DNA of 9,516 nucleotides. Source: an uncultured Coriobacteriaceae bacterium. GTDB taxonomy: Bacteria > Actinomycetota > Coriobacteriia > Coriobacteriales > Eggerthellaceae. A program made the position numbers and the translations under genes. The stretch lies in NCBI GenBank assembly GCA_900554945.1, contig USJN01000040.1, positions 1 to 9,516 on the forward strand, given 5' to 3'. Shown in pieces: positions 1 through 5,720 of the stretch (the first letter of the stretch is position 1; each line of letters begins with the position of its first letter). The notes beneath the pieces are model-generated. The model did no database searches and was not told the DNA's origin. It saw nothing but the letters and a program-made list of their open reading frames with translations.

Positions 1-2
1 AG

Positions 3-170
3 AACAACCTGCGCCTGGCGAACAACAAGGCCCAAGACCTCACCATTAAGCGTCTGACCAGGAACAATCCAACAATGAAGACGATGTTCGCGGAACTTGC
101 CGAGGCGAAGGAAGCAAATGCGGCGGGTGATCTGGACGAAGGCTTAGAAGACGAGGCGGCTGCCGAGTAG
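3..170 (+). CDS. C-terminal fragment of an unidentified protein (5' end outside the window)
   Basis: An open frame enters from the left edge and runs 55 codons to a TAG at 168-170. It is followed directly by a terminator-like hairpin, which supports a real gene end. The visible protein is polar and probably helical: it starts NNLRLANNKAQDLTIKRL, continues with a Lys/Glu/Ala-rich stretch, and ends in an acidic tail (DLDEGLEDEAAAE). No catalytic motif, membrane segment or metal-binding cluster is visible. I do not recognise the family, and 55 residues are too few to name it. Its termination signal and the pcrA promoter downstream suggest it is transcribed separately from pcrA. The antisense frame covering this stretch is Arg/Pro/Leu-rich and looks like a compositional shadow. 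Confidence 0.6.
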   Translation, partial: NNLRLANNKAQDLTIKRLTRNNPTMKTMFAELAEAKEANAAGDLDEGLEDEAAAE

Positions 171-175
171 CGTCG

Positions 176-199
176 AGCCTGCGGCTTCTGAGGCTTTTT
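176..199 (+). terminator. Probable Rho-independent terminator after the partial gene
   Basis: AGCCT (176-180) pairs with AGGCT (191-195). Between them CGG (182-184) can pair with CTG (188-190) through one G-T wobble, leaving a bulged G and a three-base loop. Five T residues (195-199) end the structure. It lies 6 bases after the stop codon of the partial gene. The stem is modest and the T-run short, so the call is moderate. Confidence 0.5.
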
Positions 200-266
200 C
201 GGCGGGGAAGGTGGAGCGGCTTTAGGGCTTGCATCGCCTCATTTCGTACAATTTGCTGCGTAGTAC

Positions 267-295
267 TTGGAACATATGTTCGTATCTGTTAGACT
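267..295 (+). promoter_or_regulatory. pcrA promoter (-35 TTGGAA, extended -10 TGTTAGACT)
   Basis: TTGGAA (267-272) matches the -35 consensus at 4 of 6 bases. TAGACT (290-295) matches the -10 consensus at 4 of 6 and carries an upstream TG (287-288), giving an extended -10. The spacer is exactly 17 bases. Transcription would be expected to begin about 6-8 bases after the -10, which is where the ATG at 302 lies. The LexA box falls between the two elements, overlapping the -35 by three bases. Confidence 0.6.
270..281. promoter_or_regulatory. LexA (SOS) box, perfect palindrome GAACATATGTTC
   Basis: GAAC-ATAT-GTTC is a perfect 12-base inverted repeat. With one flanking base on each side (269-282) it matches 13 of 14 positions of the Gram-positive DinR/LexA consensus CGAACRNRYGTTCG. 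It sits 21 bases upstream of the first pcrA ATG and within the promoter core, so bound LexA would be expected to block RNA polymerase. Induction of the helicase after DNA damage follows from known LexA biology; binding here is inferred. Confidence 0.85.
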
Positions 296-301
296 GTCCG
301 C

Positions 302-2587
302 ATGGATCACAAGGATATGACATATATGCTCTCCTCGCGGCTTGGTGGGGAACTGGTGGGCTGCGGCTCGGGCCTCGGCGCGGAGGCGGATGGTGCGGGC
401 GACCCGCGCGCACGGGCAGCGCTTCCCGGCGATGCGGCCCCAACCCTCAATGCGGCCCAGCTTGAGGCCGTCACTACGACGGAGGGCTACGTGCGCGTCA
501 TCGCCGGCGCGGGGACGGGCAAGACGCGCGCCCTCACGGAGCGCTTCGCATACTTGGTAAACGACCTCGGCATCATGCCGGGAAACATCCTGTGCGTCAC
601 CTTCACCAACAAGGCCGCGAACGAGATGCGCCACCGCATCCGCGCGCTCACCGGCGACAACGACACGGGCTTCATCAACACCTTCCACGGCTTCTGCGTC
701 TCGGTACTGCAAGAGGATTCGCACGCCGTTCAATACCCGAAGAGCTTTATCGTGCTCGATAACGCTGACATCGATCAGATGCTTCAAACCATCTACGACG
801 AGCGGGGACTCACGCTGCGCGATATGACGTTCGGTTGTGCGCGCGACATGATCGAGATTATGAAGCTCAGGGATCGGCCCGATTACTACCGCGAGCTGCT
901 TGCCATGCCGCTCGCCTCGCTGCGCGAAAAGTACGAGCAGGCAACCGACGTGCGCGACATCATCTTCTATGGCTATCTATACCAGGAGAAGAAGTGCTTC
1001 GCCTTCGACTACAACGACCTTATTGTCGTCGTGCTCTACATCTTCGATCAGCACCCCGACATTCGGCTGAAATGGCAGAAGCGCCTGGAATACGTCATGG
1101 TCGACGAGTTCCAGGACGTCGACGCGTTGCAGTACGAGCTTATGAGCGTGCTTGCTGGCTTCCATAAAAACCTGTTCGTGGTGGGCGACCCCGACCAGAC
1201 TATCTACACTTGGCGCGGCGCTGACGTGCGCTTCCTTCTCGATTTCGACCAGGCGTTTCCAGGCACGCGCACCATCATGATGCTTGAGAACTACCGCTCG
1301 ACCCCCGAGGTCATCGCGGTGGCGAACTCGCTTATCGAGAAGAACCGCCAACGCATCCCGAAGGACCTGCGCGCATGTCGCACCCAGCACGGGCCTACGG
1401 TATGGCATCACGCGAAAACTTCCGACGACGAGGCGAAATGGATTGCCGAAGGGGTGCGTGCACTCCATGATGGGGGCATACGCTATCGCGATATGGCGGT
1501 GCTCTACCGTGCGCACTACGCATCGCGACCGGTGGAAGAGGCGTTCTTAAAGGCCGAGATCCCGCACGCAGTGTATTCGGGCGTGCCGTTCTACGGCCGC
1601 AAGGAAATCAAGGACTCCCTTGCTTACCTGCGGCTCGTCGCGTACCAGGACGACCTTTCCTTCATGCGCGTGGCAAACGTTCCCAAACGCAATCTCGGGC
1701 AGCGCCGCATGGCGTTTCTTAAGGATTACGCCGAGGCGCACGCGTGCTCGCTTTTCCAGGCGCTCGAGCAGACGATTGAGGATGAGATATTCAAACGCAC
1801 CGAGGCGAAGCAGCTCGTGGCGCTCGTACGCAAGTTCCGCGGATCGTTCGAGGGAAGGCCGGTGTCGGAGGTGCTTGCGGCTCTCATCAATGAAAGCGGC
1901 TATGAGCAGGCGCTTCGTACGGAGGGAAGCCAGGAGCGGCTCGACAACGTGGCGGAGCTCAAGCAGTCGATCTACGAGTACGAGAACAGTTGCGGGGAGG
2001 AGGTGACGCTCGAGCATTACCTTTCCCATGTGGCACTGCTCACCAATGCTGATGCGCTCGATGAAGCTCAGGACAAGGTGCGCCTCATGACCATTCATGC
2101 CGCCAAGGGCTTGGAGTTCCCGCATGTCTTTCTGTGCTCGCTTTCCGAGGGTGTGCTCCCGTCGCGCAAGACGAAAACGCTCGAGGGCATGGAAGAGGAG
2201 CGCAGGCTCGCATTTGTCGCGGTGACTCGAGCGCGGGACGGGCTCTATCTTACCGAGGCGGCTGGTTTCTCGCACGAGGGGTCGCCGCGCTATCCGTCGC
2301 GCTTCTTGCTCGATATCGATCAGCGCGCCCTGCAGTTCTCGAACAAGCCGAGCGACGAGGAGCTATCCTGCGCGCGGGCAGCGTACGCCGCAAGCGACAA
2401 ATGGATGGCCGGCATGGCGGCCGACGCGCGCTTCTCGCCGGGCGACTGCGTGCTCCACAAGACGTTCGGGCGGGGCGTCATCGAACGCCTCGACGAGGAG
2501 AAGCGCGCCTATATCGTGCATTTCGACTCGCTCGACACGCCGCGCGCCATCTCGTTTCGGGCGAAGCTCGATGCGGGCGACGCCTAG
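302..2587 (+). CDS. pcrA: UvrD/PcrA-family ATP-dependent 3'-5' DNA helicase
   Basis: This is a superfamily 1A helicase of 761 residues, near the usual PcrA length. In order it shows a Q-motif (LNAAQLEAV, 49-57), Walker A AGAGTGKT (68-75), motif Ia TFTNKAANEM (100-109), NTFHGF (126-131), Walker B VDEFQD (267-272), motif III GDPDQTIYTWRGA (295-307), LENYRST (328-334), motif V with TIHAAKGLEFPHVF (597-610) and VTRAR (641-645). Residues 711-750 (FSPGDCVLHKTFGRGVIERL and on) resemble the PcrA C-terminal Tudor-like domain that contacts RNA polymerase. Known family roles are displacing UvrC and the excised oligonucleotide in excision repair and clearing obstacles from DNA. The first ATG has no Shine-Dalgarno sequence and lies where transcription should start, so it may be leaderless. 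ATG 326, with AAGGA at 311-315, is an alternative. About 48 mostly Gly/Ala-rich residues precede the Q-motif, more than usual. Confidence 0.93.
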   Translation: MDHKDMTYMLSSRLGGELVGCGSGLGAEADGAGDPRARAALPGDAAPTLNAAQLEAVTTTEGYVRVIAGAGTGKTRALTERFAYLVNDLGIMPGNILCVTFTNKAANEMRHRIRALTGDNDTGFINTFHGFCVSVLQEDSHAVQYPKSFIVLDNADIDQMLQTIYDERGLTLRDMTFGCARDMIEIMKLRDRPDYYRELLAMPLASLREKYEQATDVRDIIFYGYLYQEKKCFAFDYNDLIVVVLYIFDQHPDIRLKWQKRLEYVMVDEFQDVDALQYELMSVLAGFHKNLFVVGDPDQTIYTWRGADVRFLLDFDQAFPGTRTIMMLENYRSTPEVIAVANSLIEKNRQRIPKDLRACRTQHGPTVWHHAKTSDDEAKWIAEGVRALHDGGIRYRDMAVLYRAHYASRPVEEAFLKAEIPHAVYSGVPFYGRKEIKDSLAYLRLVAYQDDLSFMRVANVPKRNLGQRRMAFLKDYAEAHACSLFQALEQTIEDEIFKRTEAKQLVALVRKFRGSFEGRPVSEVLAALINESGYEQALRTEGSQERLDNVAELKQSIYEYENSCGEEVTLEHYLSHVALLTNADALDEAQDKVRLMTIHAAKGLEFPHVFLCSLSEGVLPSRKTKTLEGMEEERRLAFVAVTRARDGLYLTEAAGFSHEGSPRYPSRFLLDIDQRALQFSNKPSDEELSCARAAYAASDKWMAGMAADARFSPGDCVLHKTFGRGVIERLDEEKRAYIVHFDSLDTPRAISFRAKLDAGDA

Positions 2588-2616
2588 GGAAACGCTGAGT
2601 GTGTAGCGAAAAGTCG

Positions 2617-2639
2617 GGCGGGCGCATGCCGCCGTGCGC
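2617..2639 (+). terminator. Hairpin between pcrA and uvrC, possible weak terminator
   Basis: Two mutually exclusive stems can form. GGCGG (2617-2621) pairs with CCGCC (2629-2633). Alternatively GCGCATG (2622-2628) pairs with CGTGCGC (2633-2639) through one G-T wobble and a four-base loop. Only three T residues follow (2641-2643), so termination would be weak and read-through from pcrA into uvrC is plausible. Confidence 0.3.
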
Positions 2640-2642
2640 ATT

Positions 2643-2651
2643 TGCTACACT
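2643..2651 (+). promoter_or_regulatory. uvrC promoter, extended -10 (TGCTACACT)
   Basis: TGCTACACT combines the TGn extension with TACACT (2646-2651), a 4 of 6 match to TATAAT, in an otherwise very GC-rich stretch. No convincing -35 is seen at 17 bases upstream; that position lies inside the hairpin. The ATG at 2659 starts 7 bases after the -10, as at pcrA, again suggesting a leaderless message. No LexA-box-like palindrome is visible in this gap. Confidence 0.5.
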
Positions 2652-2658
2652 TCGTGGT

Positions 2659-4737
2659 ATGGAAGAGAGCAACGTGAAAGAAACCCAAGCGGAGAAGATC
2701 GTGCGCATCAAGCGCGGTCTCGATGCTGTGCCGACCCTGCCCGGCGTGTACCTCTGGAAGGACAAGGATGGCCAGGTCATCTACGTGGGCAAGGCGAAGC
2801 AGCTGCGCGCCCGCATGCGTCAGTACGTGAACTTCCAGGATGACCGCGCGAAGATACCGCTGCTCGTCGACCAAATCGACTCGTTCGAGTACATCGTCGT
2901 CGGCAACGAGCACGAGTCGCTCGTCCTTGAAAAGAACCTGATCAACCAGTACGCCCCGTTCTTCAACGCCGACTTCAAGGACGACAAGTCCTACCCGTTC
3001 ATCGCACTGACGAAAGGCGACGTGTTCCCCGCCATCAAGTACACGCGCGAGAAGCACAAGTCCGACACGCGCTACTTCGGGCCCTACACTGATTCCCGCG
3101 CGGCCCGCCGCATGGTCGACATTGCGCGGCGTGTCGTGCCCCTGTGTGCGACGTCGTGCGCCGATTGGCGGAATCTCTCGCGCCGCCTTGAGAACGACCC
3201 GCTCGCGATGATGAAATCCGACGTGCGCCCCTGCTTCGATTGCCATGTGGGCTTAGGCCCCGGCGCATGCTGCGGGCGCATCACCCCCGAGGAGTACGCC
3301 GTGAACGTGCGCCGCATCGAGCGCTTTCTCGCGGGGCAGCACCGGGAGTTCCTCGACGAGCTCTCAGCCGAGATGGCTGACGCGGCCGCCGAGCTCGACT
3401 TCGAGCGCGCCGCCCGGATCAAGGCGCGCATCGACACCATCAACTCGCTCACCGACAAGCAGCATGCGGTGTCAGCCCATAACCTGAATGCCGACGTCGT
3501 TGGCCTTTTCCGCGAGGAGACGGTCGCGGGCGCGCACGTGCTCGTCATCCGCGAGGGGCGCATCATCAACTCCAACGAGTTCGTCTTGAACCGCGGGCGC
3601 GACGTTCCCGACCAGGACCTTCTCCACAACTTCCTGTTGCGCTACTACGACACGACCGCTTCCATTCCCCACGAGGTCATCGTACGGGAGCTGCCCGAGG
3701 ACGAAGAGTCGATGGAGGCGTGGCTCACCGAGAAGCTCGCGAGCGCGCACGGGGCGAAAGTGCGCTTCACAGCTCCGCAGAAGGGGGAGAAGGCGGCGCT
3801 TGTCGACATGGCGGAGACGAACGCGAAGCACACGCTCATGCGCTACAAGGTGCGCACGAACTACGAGGACAAGCGCGTGAACGATGCGCTGCTGCAGCTC
3901 GAGAGCGCGCTCGCGCTCGACGCGCCGCCTATGCGCATCGAGTGCTTCGACATCTCGACGATTCACGGGTCCTATACGGTCGCGTCGATGGTCGTGTTCA
4001 CGGGCGGCAAGCCCGACAAGAACCAGTACCGCCGCTTCAAGATCAAGACGCCGCTCGACGAGGCGAACGACTTCCTGTCCATGCAGGAGGTCATGAGCCG
4101 CCGCTACGCGCCCGAACGCATGGCCGACGAGCGCTTCGGCAGCAAGCCCGACCTCATCATTCTCGACGGCGGCAAGCCGCAGCTGTCGGCGGCGCTCGAG
4201 ATGTTCGAGCGGATGGGCATCGACGACATCGCGATGTGCGGTCTGGCCAAGCGCGACGAGGAGCTGTTCGTGCCCTGGCAGGACACGGGCCCGGTGGTGC
4301 TGCCCAGCGGCTCGGCGTCGCTGTACCTCGTGAAGCAGGTCCGCGACGAGGCGCACCGCTTCGCCATCACGTTCCACCGCGAGCTGCGCGGCAAGGGCAT
4401 GACGGCCTCCATCCTCGACGACGTGACGGGCATGGGGCCGGTGCGCAAGAAGGCGCTGCTGAAGGCGTTCAAGTCGTTCAAGAACCTGAAGAGCGCCACG
4501 CTCGAAGAGATCAAGGAGGCGCGCGTCGTCCCCGTCGAGGTGGCCGAGGAGCTGTACCGGGTGCTGCAGCAGTATAATAGGGAGCGGAAAGACGAGCGCG
4601 TGGTGGGCGGCGAGGCCGGAGAGGCCGTCTGCCCGCCCGCAGGCGAGGGCCCGGCGGCGGTCGAATCCGCCGCGGTGGACGCGGCGGTCGAGGCTGCCGT
4701 GCAGGGCGAACGCACGCGCACGGATACGGAAGGATAG
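2659..4737 (+). CDS. uvrC: UvrABC excinuclease subunit C
   Basis: UvrC makes the 3' and 5' incisions flanking a lesion in nucleotide excision repair. Numbering from ATG 2659 (692 residues), the GIY-YIG nuclease domain is at about 27-105 (LPGVYLW, IYVGKAKQLRAR, LVLEKNLI with Glu91, Asn103). A cysteine-rich segment follows (163-206), then a UVR UvrB-interaction motif (about 232-262, LDFERAARIKARI), the RNase H-like incision domain with IECFDIS (Asp431), LIILDGGKPQ (Asp503) and DEAHRFAITFHR (His566), and a helix-hairpin-helix region (587-635). A low-complexity Ala/Glu tail fills about 640-692. The cysteine spacing differs from the usual pattern (see findings). The frame stays open to a GTG at 2599, but that extension runs through the promoter and hairpin. 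GTG 2674, preceded by GGAAGAG, is an alternative start. rapZ begins 4 bases after the stop. Confidence 0.95.
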   Translation: MEESNVKETQAEKIVRIKRGLDAVPTLPGVYLWKDKDGQVIYVGKAKQLRARMRQYVNFQDDRAKIPLLVDQIDSFEYIVVGNEHESLVLEKNLINQYAPFFNADFKDDKSYPFIALTKGDVFPAIKYTREKHKSDTRYFGPYTDSRAARRMVDIARRVVPLCATSCADWRNLSRRLENDPLAMMKSDVRPCFDCHVGLGPGACCGRITPEEYAVNVRRIERFLAGQHREFLDELSAEMADAAAELDFERAARIKARIDTINSLTDKQHAVSAHNLNADVVGLFREETVAGAHVLVIREGRIINSNEFVLNRGRDVPDQDLLHNFLLRYYDTTASIPHEVIVRELPEDEESMEAWLTEKLASAHGAKVRFTAPQKGEKAALVDMAETNAKHTLMRYKVRTNYEDKRVNDALLQLESALALDAPPMRIECFDISTIHGSYTVASMVVFTGGKPDKNQYRRFKIKTPLDEANDFLSMQEVMSRRYAPERMADERFGSKPDLIILDGGKPQLSAALEMFERMGIDDIAMCGLAKRDEELFVPWQDTGPVVLPSGSASLYLVKQVRDEAHRFAITFHRELRGKGMTASILDDVTGMGPVRKKALLKAFKSFKNLKSATLEEIKEARVVPVEVAEELYRVLQQYNRERKDERVVGGEAGEAVCPPAGEGPAAVESAAVDAAVEAAVQGERTRTDTEG
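4573..4578 (+). promoter_or_regulatory. Candidate internal -10 (TATAAT) for the rapZ-yvcK-whiA genes
   Basis: A perfect TATAAT lies in the uvrC reading frame as codons TAT AAT, followed by AGG. Surrounding uvrC codons use TAC, AAC and CGC almost throughout, so the AT-rich spelling stands out. It is at the end of the conserved UvrC region and 163 bases before rapZ. No good -35 or TG extension is present, so this remains a candidate. Confidence 0.35.
4728..4734 (+). promoter_or_regulatory. rapZ ribosome binding site (GGAAGGA)
   Basis: GGAAGGA ends 7 bases before ATG 4742 and overlaps the last codons of uvrC. It fixes the rapZ start and suggests translational coupling to uvrC. Confidence 0.7.
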
Positions 4738-4741
4738 CGCT

Positions 4742-5710
4742 ATGAGCGAAGAAACCGCAGGCAAGACGGCAGACCAGTCCGTCGATCTGCAGCATATGCC
4801 CGAGCTGGTCATCGTCACCGGCATGAGCGGCGCCGGGCGCACCGAGGCCATGCACTCGTTCGAGGATCTCGGCTACTTCTGCGTGGACAACCTGCCGTCC
4901 AGCCTGATCGGCAATCTTTTGGAGCTGACCGGCATGCCCGGCCAGCCCGACGAGAAGCGCCGCCTCGCCGTGGTGTGCGACGCGCGCAACCGCGACTTCT
5001 TCGCGAGCCTTGCCGGCGAGCTCAAGAAGTTGAAGGGCCTGGGCATCGACTACCGCATCCTGTTCTTGGACGCCGCCGACGAGAAGCTCGTCGCGCGCTA
5101 CAAGTCCAGCCGACGCCGCCATCCGCTGTGCGCCGACGGCGCGTCCATCGCGCAGGGCATCGAGCGCGAGCGCGACCTTCTGTTTGAGGTGCGGGAGAAC
5201 GCCCATCACGTCATCGACACCACGTCCATGCTGCCGCCGCAGCTGCGCTCGACCATCCGCGCGCTGTTCGCGCCGGGCGAGGAGCGCGCGGGCCTGTCCG
5301 TCACCGTGTACTCGTTCGGCTTCAAGCACGGAGCGCCGCTTGACGCCGACCTGGTCATGGACGTGCGCTTCCTGCCGAACCCCTACTACGAACCGCAGCT
5401 GCGCAGCCTCACGGGCCTCGATAAGCCGGTCAGCGACTTCGTGCTGTACCGCCCCGAGACCGAAGAGTTCCAGGAGAAGTGGCGCGCGCTTCTGGATTGC
5501 GTCATGCCCGGCTACGTGGCCGAGGGCAAACAGCAGCTGGCCATCGCCGTGGGATGCACGGGCGGCCAGCACCGCAGCGTCGCGCTGGCCGAGTCCACGG
5601 CGGACTACCTCAAGGCGAAGGGCTACCGCGTGAGCATCGCGCACCGCGACCTGTCGCTGGCCGAGGGCGCCGACGCCTCGGCGCGCTCCGGCGCTGCTGC
5701 AGGCCGGTAG
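4742..5710 (+). CDS. rapZ: RapZ/YvcJ-family nucleotide-binding protein
   Basis: The 322-residue protein has an N-terminal P-loop GMSGAGRT (27-34), the family signature FEDLGYFCVDNLP (40-52), and a C-terminal domain ending with GCTGGQHRSVALAE, the conserved RapZ segment. In E. coli RapZ is an RNA-binding adaptor that directs the GlmZ small RNA to RNase E and so controls glucosamine-6-phosphate synthase. YvcJ of Bacillus is a GTPase linked to competence. The role in Actinomycetota is not settled, so only the family is certain here. The P-loop has Arg where classical Walker A has Lys; as I recall, actinobacterial members often show this. About 20 extra residues at each end make it slightly longer than the usual 285-295. 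It lies between uvrC and yvcK, its typical context. Confidence 0.95.
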   Translation: MSEETAGKTADQSVDLQHMPELVIVTGMSGAGRTEAMHSFEDLGYFCVDNLPSSLIGNLLELTGMPGQPDEKRRLAVVCDARNRDFFASLAGELKKLKGLGIDYRILFLDAADEKLVARYKSSRRRHPLCADGASIAQGIERERDLLFEVRENAHHVIDTTSMLPPQLRSTIRALFAPGEERAGLSVTVYSFGFKHGAPLDADLVMDVRFLPNPYYEPQLRSLTGLDKPVSDFVLYRPETEEFQEKWRALLDCVMPGYVAEGKQQLAIAVGCTGGQHRSVALAESTADYLKAKGYRVSIAHRDLSLAEGADASARSGAAAGR

Positions 5711-5720
5711 GGGAGCGACC

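Noticed and set aside
2599..2658. GTG 2599 as the uvrC start
   Set aside because: The 20 added residues cover the hairpin and the -10 element, and UvrC normally begins only about 10-25 residues before the GVY motif.
3720..4577. 285-codon plus-strand frame inside uvrC
   Set aside because: It is an Arg/Ala/His-rich frame nested in uvrC with no motif, explained by GC-rich codon use.
3472..4851. 459-codon open frame on the minus strand opposite uvrC
   Set aside because: Composition is Arg/Leu/Val/His-rich with no domain, and it lies wholly opposite a well-supported gene. Such frames are expected opposite GC-rich codons.
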